Below, in pieces: positions 36,641 through 46,895 of a stretch of 64,000 bases of DNA. The DNA comes from Alligator mississippiensis. Lineage: Eukaryota > Chordata > Crocodylia > Alligatoridae. The stretch's first letter is position 1. Every line of letters starts with the position of its first letter. A program made the position numbers and the translations under genes. The stretch covers positions 168,090,933-168,154,932 of the forward strand of contig NC_081824.1 in NCBI RefSeq assembly GCF_030867095.1. Direction: 5' to 3'. The notes below the pieces were generated by a model, which saw only the letters and a program-made list of their open reading frames with translations, was not told the origin of the DNA and made no database searches.

Positions 36641-36696
36641 TACTAGTTTAATTTTGAGAATGTTATTGTGCCAGAGGCATAAAGCTGTTGACCACA

Positions 36697-36874
36697 ATCT
36701 CCAACTGCACTTTTATGTGGTCTTCTTGCTACCCTATTGTTGACAGGTAGAGAAGCCGTCCCAGATATGGTTGATGTTCTCTATGAAATAAGATGACAAG
36801 CAAAATGTATTCTGTTTTGAGCTTGAATTGAGACAGTCTGGGTTTCCAAAGAGGATTGCTGTCTGGAAGAGTTC
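36697..36874 (+). repeat. Direct repeat copy 2 (about 178 bp)
   Basis: Second copy of the segment at 35762-35940, in the same orientation, differing mainly by substitutions (for example ccgtcccagatatggttgat here versus ctgtcccagatgtggctgat). The two share no obvious terminal dinucleotides. Confidence 0.85.
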
Positions 36875-38009
36875 TGCCACAATCAGTTCTTGGGGCTATT
36901 TGTTTGTTTGTTTTTTAACCTTCCTGTTTTTTCTGTCATTGGCTTCCTGAAAGCCAGGCAATCTGCATGGGAAGAGCTGCTTGAATGCTAACGTTATAGG
37001 TAGCAAGAGTCAAGGAGACTATGTCATGCCATGTTTCACTGACATTTTTATTCAAAAGCATTTGTCTTGCATACAAGTTATTGTGTAATAGTAATAGTAG
37101 TTTTAGAGACAGCACTAAGGTATCTAACTTATACTGCAGGCCAAACAGAAGATATAATGGTGACATAACACAGTCTATTAGATGGGTCATCAGTGATGAG
37201 GATCAAATCCATGACACAGGCTTCTAAAGTTATGAGCTTCTACTACCTAAGCTAAGGAACTGCTTTGTTAGCTTAAAGCCAGTGATAGAATCATAAACCG
37301 TGGAGTCTAGTCTCGTGCAGGTGACAGAGAGCTACTCTGTGCAAGTGTGATGTCTGTCGTAAAGTAGGTTTCCCAAGCTGCTTTTCCCCCTGAATCCTAG
37401 AGCTCACACAGAACTGTTAAGCAAATCTATGGTTTTAAGACATAGTCTGCATCACAGGATGATGAGAAGGAGCCACTTTGGAAGGGGTGGAAGTATTCTT
37501 CTCCCTGACTGGCTCAGATCTGGCTAGTGGAGTATATGAGATAGCCAGCCTTCACCCTCTTTGCCTTCTTTGCCCTGGCTCATGCCAGCACTAGTTTTGG
37601 CTTGGATCAGCCTTTTCAATCAAGGAATGCAATTACTATAATTGCAGGAAGCCCCTATGCCTGGCTGTACTGGGAGAGGAAGCTAACATCTTCTTGCCTT
37701 CCTGTCCCTTACCTCTTCATTGGACCAGCCAAAAGCCATGAACATTTTTAATGTTTTTATTATTTTTATTCAGATCCATCCATGGTGCCAGACCATTAAA
37801 GTCACCACAGGGATGAATTTGGCCCATTATATTTTAATGACATTCTTCTTGAAGAACATGTTGTGGGAGCTGCAGATGTATGGTGTTTCTAGGAAGCACT
37901 GTTTATTTTCCAGCTAATAGGAAGCACAAGGCACTGGGACTGATGCGGTGCAGCCCTTTTTACAAGTGTTTAGTATTATATCTTATTTTCCTTTTCCCCC
38001 CACCCTCAG

Positions 38010-38132
38010 AGGATTATGCCCAGCTGTGCAACATTCAGTTTCCAGGATCTCGGCGACCATATGGAGAAGATGCTTTGATCGACTTCGAAGAACACTACAC
38101 TCCAGAAACTAACCCGTACTTTGTTGAAGACC
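38010..38132 (+). CDS. LTBP1: LTBP1 exon: end of final TB domain and acidic linker
   Basis: This exon of 123 nt (41 codons) has an acceptor preceded by a strong polypyrimidine tract (ccccccaccctcag, ending 38009) and donor GTAAGC at 38133, phase 1 on both sides. The translation starts EDYAQLCNIQF; its single cysteine completes the final TB domain. The rest is a linker with an arginine pair (GSRRPYGEDA) followed by acidic and aromatic residues (FEEHYTPETNPYFVEDR). It is preceded by the largest intron of the window. The exon layout matches the earlier TB pair at 10546/13378. Confidence 0.94.
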
Positions 38133-41100
38133 GTAAGCAAATTTCACTATTATGTAAACTGCTTGAAATTAAGGTTGTAACTTGGATTACTTCCCTGTAG
38201 TTGGCTCCATTCTTCTGTTTGCTTCTGAGTAATATGGCCTATTTATGTTCTAGTTATTCCTCTGACATTAACTCTCTGTCAGGTGTTCTAGTCAAAGAGC
38301 CAGGGTTGTAAATGAGCCCAACTGGGCTCAATGTCTAATATTATCTTTTAATATAATGAAATCATATATGCCAATAAAATGACATTTATATTTACCAACA
38401 GATTTATTGCTAAACATCCAAAGAATTGTTGGTTTTCCTTCTCACAACTTAATTTCCTTTAGAGCATGCAACAAACTCCTTTGGGGTGTATTTAGAAAAG
38501 AAAAAAAAATCTTCATGTTAGCATTCAGTGATTTTCCAGAAGAACCTGTATGGTAGGTGGAGTGTGCAAATTGCTTCCACTCAAAGAGTAATAGCCTAGC
38601 ACAGCAGGATCGCAGTGCATGATGTACCTGGGCTTTTAAATTAGAATGCCAATGCACACATGCATCAAGTAGGTCATGAGGAAAGTAAATGTCTTGCTAG
38701 AGAAATCTTAGGTAAGGAGAGTTTTACATTTATGCTTCAGAAAACACAGAGCTCCTTTACTGAATAAAGGCAGACAGCAGGGTAGAGATGCACCTTATAG
38801 ACTAACTGAATCAGAGATACATAAGCTTTATCGAATAAAGGCCTGATTCAACTCATTTCAAAATGAATTGAAAAATTCCAGTTTACTTAAATGGATGTTG
38901 AATCAGACCAGAAAATGTGGACTGTCTTCAAATCAGTTTGATACCTGTATTCTAGGCCTAAATTTGGTCTAGCCTATAGCCTCATTGTCACTCCAGAAAC
39001 AAAATGGAGGCAGCAGAAAGAACCAGGAATTTCAATTGCCTTTGTCCTTTTAGCCTACAGCTACTATTTGTCTCATTCCCAAAGCATCTCTCTTATACAA
39101 TGTCAATATTTATGCTGACAATGGGTCAGTATTTAAAACAAGGTAATAGAAATCAAAGTGATAGTTTTGAAAGGGCAAGAGGACTAGAGTGAGGAACAAG
39201 TGTCTGAAATATATTCCTTTCACTAATTGCATTTTATATCAGTGCATCCTACAGAAAATGGCCTAATTAATTCATTCTGATATAGACTAGCAAGCTTTAT
39301 ACACAGTATTACAACATTAAACCTTTTTATATCCAGATTATTTTAATTAAGAAATACTGTGTGTGGCTCTAGAACTAAATGGTTACATTGATTAAAATGA
39401 TCAAAGCACAATGGAAAATGCAGGAAAAGATGACTGTGATGACTATCATGGCAAAGAGATTTAGTGGAAGGAAAAAAAAGTATTTCCTCAAATTATGAGC
39501 AATGATAAAAGATTTTCCATGCATAAGTGGTGAGAGAAAACTGAGTCATGCTAAGAAATATTGAGAGATGTCAGAACTCGCTTTCTCTCACTTTCACATC
39601 CTGCCACTAATTCAGAAACAACAGTGGAAAATGAACAGAGGGTAAAACCCCAAACACAGCTGTGTGGCCTTCTTCTGGCCACAACTAAATCAACTCCACA
39701 TGCTTATGACAAATACTAGCTTACTGCAATGTGAAATCACGACAAGTACCCAGGATTTCTATCCTTCTGGATATTTTAGTCAGTTGCTGTTGTTACTATT
39801 GTTCATTATAAATATTTATACTATAGTAGTACTCAAAAGGCCCTATTAGGTGTAAGACCTGTTGTACTGAGCACTGAACAATCCCAGAAAAGGAGTAGTC
39901 CTACCTTGCCCTGCAGGGCCTGCAGTTCAGAGCCTGCACACCAGTTAAATATGTTTTAACTTTATTACCATCACACTCTGTTAGAACTACACACAAAGTT
40001 TTGTTACTGGCTGCAAACAAGTCCAGAAATAGATGGTTTGGAGTGGATACATTCTTGTTTTAACCAGTTTTAGCTGGTTAAAATTTCGACATGGTACATG
40101 TGAGCTCTTTGTAGAATAAACGATGACTTTCATTTGTAAAGAATTTATTTAAGAGCCCCACCTTTTCCCTTCTTGGCAGTATTTGTTTTTCATAATTAGC
40201 TGTCTGTATGAGGGCCCAGAAGAGGCCTTCTATTTAAAGGAGCCACACATAGGCTCTGTAAGTGGACTTAAAAATATAATGGAAATTTGAGATAAAGTTT
40301 CCTGCTACTTTATAGTAAATCAAAACAATCTACTCAATGCATTTGTCATGCTACTGCATCTTCCTGTCATTTTAACAGGAAACTATGTAGTGATCCTAAC
40401 TGTATATGAAGGTATGGACTTCATTTCATATAAACATACATTCATGTGCATTTCAGCAAGGAGTCCCCACGTATTTGCTTTATTATTCTGTTCCATGTCT
40501 ATAGAACTGATGAAATACTGATTAAGTACTCTAGAAATTCACCACAGTGTATCAGTTGGCATGACCTTGTGAGCACCCAAACACCCTGGAGGTATTGATG
40601 TCAGACACAATGGAGCTGCCCAAGCAGAGGACATGGGGAGTGAGGACAGAGGGAGTAGAGGGGGAAAGGTTGGGAATGTCAAAGAAAATAAGATATAGGG
40701 CAGGATGGAGCAGAGTGAAAAAAGTAAAATGAGAAAGGCATAAAGGCCAATGTGACAAGACAAATGAAAGAGCAGCAAGAAAGGGAGAAAGGAGTAAAAC
40801 AGATAGTTCAGCTGTTTTGCTTATCAAATCCCTGTAGCCACTAATCCCAAATCTATAAACAGGTTTTAGATATACCTGTTAGTTAAGTTAACATATGGAT
40901 GTTGTTAGGAAAAATGCAGTCCAACCCTTTCCTTCCCAAGTGGTACAACTCAGACTTTATGCTTTTCCCAAAGCCTTTTGGTATGGTTGACTGCCATCTA
41001 CAGTTCTGTTTGAACACTGCCTCCAAGAATGGAAAGATAGCTACAAGACAATTGTGTAGTTTTAACTTGTTGGTTCTCAGATAGACAGATTATTTTTACT

Positions 41101-41914
41101 GAAATTCAGTGAGAAGTTACACTCTTTTATTTTAAAATACATGCAATCTTTGTAATTTATTATCATGTATCTGTATAGATGCCCTAATTGTGGATAAGGG
41201 ATCCTTCATAAGGGTAAGCTACTAAGAGAGAGTTTCCATTTAAGTCCCTACCCCAGAATCTTCACAGTCCAGGATTATAACAAGATGCAATTATAGATTA
41301 TAGGTGCTTATACTGGTAGCCACCTCCTAAGTGCTATCCAATGCCTTATTAACCAAAACCACAATAGGCTGCTGGTCTCTAATTTCATTTTACTTCCCTC
41401 AAGGCATTTGGGAACAAAGATTTTTTTACATCTTTGCTCTAAATTAATTACAGTGCAACTTTTCCCTTCTCCTTTTCATAAGGTTATTTAAGAAAGGTTT
41501 GTTTTATCATTCTTTTCTTTTTTCAAAGTATTACCCTACAATTCTCACTTTGCTGTGCTTAAGTAAAAGCTGATATAATTATAGGGCCTGGGCCAAAAAG
41601 ATTTTTAATATAAATTGATGACTTGTTATTATGCAATTAATAAGAATAAGCATTGTCTTTAAAATGTGGATCAGAGATTTTAATAGTAGTAAAAAAGTGA
41701 GAGTTCAAACCATTTCAGCTTCATTTTTAAATATATCCTGTTGTGCTTATAGGGCACATAAAATTCTAAGTCTGTTAAAGCTGACCCATTTTCTATAAAG
41801 TTGAGACACTTCCCAAGACACCTCTGAGGAAATTGAAGAGTTTTACTAGACAATTGTACAGAAGGATTCAGAACTGCTCTGTAACTTATTTGTTTCTAAT
41901 GTTTCTCCATACAG
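38133..41914 (+). other. LTBP1 intron, 3.8 kb
   Basis: A phase-1 GT-AG intron. At 38780-38840 a fragment (gcaccttatagactaactga, agatacataagctttatcg) looks like part of a dispersed repeat of unknown class. A perfect 10-bp hairpin (ttttaaccag / ctggttaaaa) lies at 40058-40083. The remainder shows nothing recognisable. Confidence 0.88.
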
Positions 41915-42064
41915 GTTTTCTAAACAGCTTTGAGGAATTACAAGCAGAGGAATGTGGCATTTTGAATGGATGTGAAAATGGCCGATGCGTGAGAGTTCAG
42001 GAAGGTTATACTTGTGACTGTTTTGATGGCTACCACTTGGACATGGCCAAAATGACTTGTGTTG
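41915..42064 (+). CDS. LTBP1: LTBP1 exon: penultimate EGF-like domain (non-calcium type)
   Basis: This exon of 150 nt (50 codons) has acceptor tccatacag ending at 41914 and donor GTGAGC at 42065, phase 1 at both ends. The translation starts (R)[16 protein letters not shown]. Six cysteines (EC, GC, RC, TC, DC, TC) define an EGF-like fold. The usual D-x-[DN]-E-C calcium motif is absent (AEEC), and so is the Asn/Asp hydroxylation site (C-V-R-V instead of C-x-N). The domain is therefore predicted not to bind calcium the way its neighbours do. The preceding segment FLNSFEELQ is a short linker. The whole exon is very LTBP1-like. Confidence 0.95.
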
Positions 42065-43109
42065 GTGAGCATACAGTGCACTGTTCCATATGCAGCTTTT
42101 TTTCATTTTGAAATAGATTTACTCGCACGTTTCTGTGGGAGATACGGGACAGAGTATATCAGCAACAATTTACTTGACTCAGTAGTAATCGTAAGAACCA
42201 TGCTAGCATACCTGTATCATTTTCAGTACAAAGCCAACTATCGTGGTAAGGTACCAAGATGCACGTTAATTCAATCTTATTTAAAATATTTTTTTAAATA
42301 CTAAAACTACTAGTATGTATTAGCTAGCTTGCTGTAAAAGCCCAGCAGATATAAGACAACAGTGGTTTTACTGAGCTTGTAGCGGAGTAGAACAATATTA
42401 CCCAGCTTACCCCCTCAGGTCACCTCTCCTAGCTACATCATGGTAAAAAATACCTGTCTTATATCGGCTATGATTTTATGGTAAGCTAGCAAGTGAAGGC
42501 ATATCTCTAGTGTGCCCCAGTCCAATGCCACGGAGTGTTGCTCTAGGGGTGAGAGGGGTTCTGGTCTCCTCAGGTGCTTAGTCCTAAGGCTCTGTGCTCA
42601 GAGTACCAATTAGTGCCAAGAGAATTTCTGATTCTTTTTAATATAGACATCTAAGAATACTAGTGAAATAAAAAATGAGATTAGCTCACATTAATAAGTC
42701 ATTGAACAGTCATCAACTGGATATACGTATAAGTGAGTGTTGTTAATGATAGTTTTTATTTCCTAACAGCCTTATGCTGAATTCAGGCTGGCTGCGATCT
42801 GTGAGTGAAAGGCTCTTTCACCCACTAGTGATTCCCTGTGATGTCCATCCACTATTTTCTCCTCCATTTAAATTGTATGAATTACAAATCTTTGGGCCCA
42901 GCCTGACCTCATTCTGTCAAGTCTGAAGTTAATATTCAGTTTCCCACTTTTTCATTCAGCACATTCTATCATTGCTAATGATACAGTGGGTACAGTGATA
43001 CAATCTCATGCTTCTGACAGGAAATAGTCTCTGTGGAAAGAAAAGGCTATGTTAGCGTGTTTAGTTCATTCATTGTTTTATCTACATGTTCTGGTATTTC
43101 CTTCTGCAG
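42065..43109 (+). other. LTBP1 intron, 1.0 kb
   Basis: The smallest intron in the window, phase 1, GT-AG. It separates the last two EGF exons. No repeat or regulatory feature was recognised in it. Confidence 0.9.
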
Positions 43110-43279
43110 ATGTAAATGAGTGCAACGAACTGAACAACAGAATGTCTCTCTGCAAAAATGCCAAGTGTATTAACACAGAAGGTTCGTACAAGTGTTTGTG
43201 TCTGCCAGGCTATGTACCTTCGGACAAGCCAAACTACTGTACACCACTGAACTCAGAAATAGACAGTGAACTGGAGTAA
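43110..43279 (+). CDS. LTBP1: LTBP1 terminal coding exon: last calcium-binding EGF domain, acidic tail and stop
   Basis: The last coding exon has acceptor ccttctgcag ending at 43109 and stop TAA at 43277-43279. It encodes 56 residues starting DVNECNELNNRMSLCKN. It has six cysteines, a D-x-N-E-C calcium motif and the hydroxylation pattern C-x-N-x4-Y-x-C (CINTEGSYKC). The protein ends with a short acidic tail, NSEIDSELE. This brings the window's total to 432 residues across nine exons with no frame error, so the gene looks intact here. Confidence 0.96.
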
Positions 43280-44125
43280 AAGAGAAGCTTCATAACCTAA
43301 GCCCATATACCCTGCACTGTATAAAGAAAAAAAGGAAAGTATTTAACTTGAGATGAGGATGCATCTAATCTGAAGCATTGACTACATGGAAAACAGCAAA
43401 AGGTGTCGTCTTGAAAGTGAAATGTGATGAGTTGATATACATCAACTTCATGGCAGTGACAGAGAAAATGGACACATTTCTCTATATGGAAGAAACAATC
43501 AAGTATATAGTGTGTTCATAAGAAAAATTAATTCAAAATAGGTAAAACAGTGCTGTTATTTTAAACAGAAGGGTTTTTTGTTTTTTGTTTTTTACTATTG
43601 CTTGATTAATTTGGCATTTAAATAGTGGTGAAAATATTTTATATTACTTCTTCATTTCTGATTGTGCAGTTCTTTGCCTACTGTTTCTCTTCAGATCTAT
43701 TTTCTGATCAGTGCAAATCCTTTGATACAGATATTGTTAGGCCATTTTATAAAAATGATTGCACAGGGTAATGCTCCTCTTTGTCTGGAACATTGATCAG
43801 TGACTTTTTAAATTGCCAGCTGTCTGCCCTGTGGAGCAGGTGCTGTTTGTTTTCAATGTTTATACGCCTTGGAGAACAGTCCTTTATATGCATTTTGTAT
43901 TCTTTATGGTCTTTTACTGCACTTACAATCTTTTAGAAACTTTCTTGCCAAGTTTCAAAGCTGCTAGTGGACAACCAATGGATTCCTTTTGTACATTGAA
44001 ACAAAAGATTTGAGCTCACGTCCTATTGTAATATGTAAATTGAACACAAAAGAGATCTTGTATGATTACCCTAACATATTAAAGCTGTATATTAAAACTC
44101 AATAAAAATCACCTTTTTTTTTAGA
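43280..44125 (+). other. LTBP1: LTBP1 3' untranslated region
   Basis: AT-rich non-coding sequence runs from the stop codon to the polyadenylation signal, about 840 nt. It includes a T-rich run (ggttttttgttttttgtttttt, near 43570) and no recognisable repeat. Its end is inferred from AATAAA at 44101 plus roughly 15-25 nt, so the exact cleavage site is uncertain. ATTAAA variants at 44078 and 44091 could act as alternates. Confidence 0.75.
44101..44106 (+). promoter_or_regulatory. Polyadenylation signal AATAAA of LTBP1
   Basis: A canonical AATAAA hexamer lies 822 nt after the stop codon. It is followed within 10-20 nt by a T-rich stretch (ccttttttttt) suitable as a downstream element. Two ATTAAA variants sit just upstream. 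It is the first strong cluster of such signals after the coding end. Confidence 0.75.
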
Positions 44126-46451
44126 AAAGCGGCTGTTCACTAATCGTAGGCTTTTTATTTCTTTCCTGGCTTTACTGATCTGTATTGGTATTTGTGTTAG
44201 GAGAGTCAACAAGATGAAGCTGTTTACCTAAGTAGATCTTACTAATTGATATTCTCTATTCACAATTGGGATTCAATTACATTAGTGCAATTTTAAGGAT
44301 CCGTCTTGCTGCTTGTTTCTTTTCTCATTGTTTTATGAATGCCATGACTTTTGTGAATGGGTACCTGAAGCTGGGCTTATGGGCAAGATTTTGAAACACA
44401 CCTAAGGGAATAAGGTTGACTTGAAAGTTAACTTTCACTGGGCCATGCGTTCCCAACTCCTTTATGCACTTCTGAAAATACCCCTGCTCAATCCTTAGGC
44501 ACTTACATAAGTGGCCTCATTTTCTCAAGTACTGAGTGGAATCAGGCAATTTTTTTGAATAGATAATACATTATTAAATGCCAAATCATTTTGTGCCTTT
44601 AGTTTTTAAATGATCGTTTAGTTTTAGAAATGCTGAAATGTTTTAGCTTTGCCATTTTTCAACTTTTCTACTTTTTTTTGGAAATGGCATTTTTCGTTTA
44701 ACATTTTGCGTAAATCAAAAGAAAAGAATCCTCAGAAAACTAAGCAAAACATTTAATTTGGGGACTTCACCAAAAATGTCTATTTCTGTTTAATCCATAC
44801 AGAATCATTTTATGACTTTTTTTTTTGCTTCAGCCATTCAGCTGAAAAATATGTTCGGTATCTATCTCTAGTGCTAAGAACTAGCTAGTTCCATTAAAGT
44901 CAGTGCAATTTTCCATATAAATAAAAGCTTTAAGCCTTAAGTAACTGTTGTACAATGTAGCTGTTAGAGGGGAGGGTCATGCTGGTGAGGTACTATCCAG
45001 TAGGAATGATTAAGACACAGCAAAAGAAGCAGGAATGGTGAGACAAGGTATAGTGGAGACTATAGTGAGCAGGAAGTACGCAAAGGAAAAAGACCCAGAA
45101 GCAGGAAATAAAGCAGAAGAGACAATTGTGGGAGGGACTTCTAAGAGAAGGAGAAACAGGTGTTTGGAATAGAATGTCAAGAAGTAGAGGGGGGAAAAGA
45201 CCATACTTCTGTTCATATTTGTATTACGTGCCTAGCTGACACAAGCCACAGGTTCCACTTCCCTCATGCTTTCTCAGCTAGAGGCAAAAGTTTTTTCTCT
45301 TGTCCTAGCTGTAAATGTACGAAAGTGGCAGATAGGACAGAAAAGCCATGTCCTGTCACAGTTCTTTGTGGAAGCATCATATTCCTCAGGCAGGCGGTGG
45401 TGGTTCCAGTGCTTTAGGGGGAAAGAAAGAAGAGTGTAGTAGAGGTGAAAACAAAAAGGGTTGAACAAAGAACGGAGAGATTTAGCACAAGCTGAAAGAT
45501 AAATGGAAAGAATTTCAATTGTCAAAAAGTAACGAGAGGTGAAAACAGACTGAGAAAGGACCTGAAAAAGCCCATGTCTTGAAGTGAAAAAAAGCAAAGA
45601 TATGAACAGTAGGTTTTATATAAAGATCATTATTGGCAACATGTAGGGGGTGCATGCGGGTGCACGTGCACCCCCTGAGATCGGCCGTGCACCCCCTGAA
45701 AGTGCCAACTGTGAAACTGGAAGTGGACTTCTGGTTTTACCGCTGGCTCAGCAATTGGCCACTGGGGGACTTCCCCTCCCTGTCACCGATCTGGTGCCCC
45801 CCCAGTCACCCATGAAGATCATTACAAAAAAGTTGGCATGAAAGCAGACCACAGGTCAAGGCCAGACCTTATAAAGAGCTCCAGACACTATGTGCTGAGC
45901 TCGTATGAAAATCTGCCAACTTAAATGTGTATGCAAATGAGGGAGAATGTCTGCTAAAAACCTGTCTGTGAAAACCCAGTGGTGGAGCAGGAGAGAATGA
46001 GATTACACCTCTTGGTTTTAAGTGCCGTCAGCAGTCTTTCACACTGTGGCCCCTAAGAACAACTCTGTTCCAAAGTTATCATCAATCCCCTTTACATCAG
46101 ACAGTCCTCAGCAAAGAATATTACCCATTTCCACAGCAACTGGAGGTAGAGCACACCTTTGCATTGAGCCTTGGCTCCCTTAGACTAACTCTCTGTTTTC
46201 CCCTCAGCAAACTCCAAGGTTTCCCTCTACAGTGGAGCTTTCACAAAATATTTAAATAGCTCTCCTTCAATTTCTTCACTGGGTTTTTGGCCTCAAAACA
46301 GCTAAACTCAAACAAGAAATAGATTCCCAGTTTTTTGAAGGAGATTAAAGGATTGCACTTCTCCTCCTCCTCCCCACTACAGCAAATAGCAGCCAGGGAC
46401 ATCTAGCTGCTGGACCTCAGCTGGCAGTTGTTATATACTCAGGGTCTACAC
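44126..46451. other. Intergenic sequence downstream of LTBP1
   Basis: AT-rich sequence with no gene signal. It contains a palindromic element at 44381-44485, a purine-rich stretch at about 45000-45200, and a short GC-rich repeat-like block at 45643-45815 with repeated gtgcaccccctga units (at about 45667 and 45688). Nothing else was recognised. Confidence 0.7.
44381..44485. repeat. Palindromic GGGATTTTC-type miniature element, diverged
   Basis: It starts gggcaagattttgaaacaca and ends acttctgaaaatacccc, giving roughly inverted termini. It is the most diverged of the four similar palindromes in the window. Confidence 0.45.
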
Positions 46452-46887
46452 CAGTGGTCTCCAACCTTTTTAAGTAGGAAATCACCTTTGGCATTTAAAA
46501 GCAACCCAAGATCTACTGTGCGCTGCCGCCATCCCTCCCCGACACCCCCCCACCCCCCTACCACCCCCCGCCCAGCAGGTAAGTCTGTGGGGAGGGAAGA
46601 TCGAGGCAGAGGGAGAAAAAAATCATTTGGGGGCATACCTCCCCAGCAGTAAGTCCCACCCGGCCGGGGCCCCATGCAACTTACCCTTGCTCCTGCTTCT
46701 GCGGCACTGTCCCTCACCGTGGGGGACTCGATCTAGCCCCCGCCTCTTCCCTCTCCCATGGACTGACCTGCTGGGCTGGAGCGTATGCATGCATGTGGGC
46801 ACTCAGCCCCCGACCCCAGCCTCAGATCAACTCCAAGATGCTCCTAGATCTACCGGTGGATCGAGATCCACTGGTTGGTGACCACTG
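46452..46887. mobile_element. Non-autonomous hAT element with perfect 8-bp target-site duplication
   Basis: The 436-bp element is flanked by gtctacac at 46444-46451 and again at 46888-46895. Its ends are CAGTGGTCTCCAACC and, reverse-complemented, CAGTGGTCACCAACC, a 15-bp inverted repeat with one mismatch. The interior is C-rich near the left (accccccc runs at 46540-46560) and non-coding. Confidence 0.92.
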
Positions 46888-46895
46888 GTCTACAC

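Larger units (their letters stand above)
21605..38009 (+). other. LTBP1 intron, 16.4 kb, repeat-rich
   Basis: This is the largest intron in the window, splitting the final TB domain between Cys7 and Cys8. Notable contents are listed separately: a purine tract, fragments of the TA-target element, several hAT and TIR elements, two GC-rich blocks and a local direct duplication. Other items are a 12-nt G run at 22765-22776 and poly-T/A tracts near 26634 and 26810. Stretches 21750-23460, 25269-26610, 29910-31700, 32900-34490 and 36880-37970 hold nothing I recognise. A splice-site-bounded 30-nt open segment at 36133-36162 is discussed in the findings. Confidence 0.85.
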
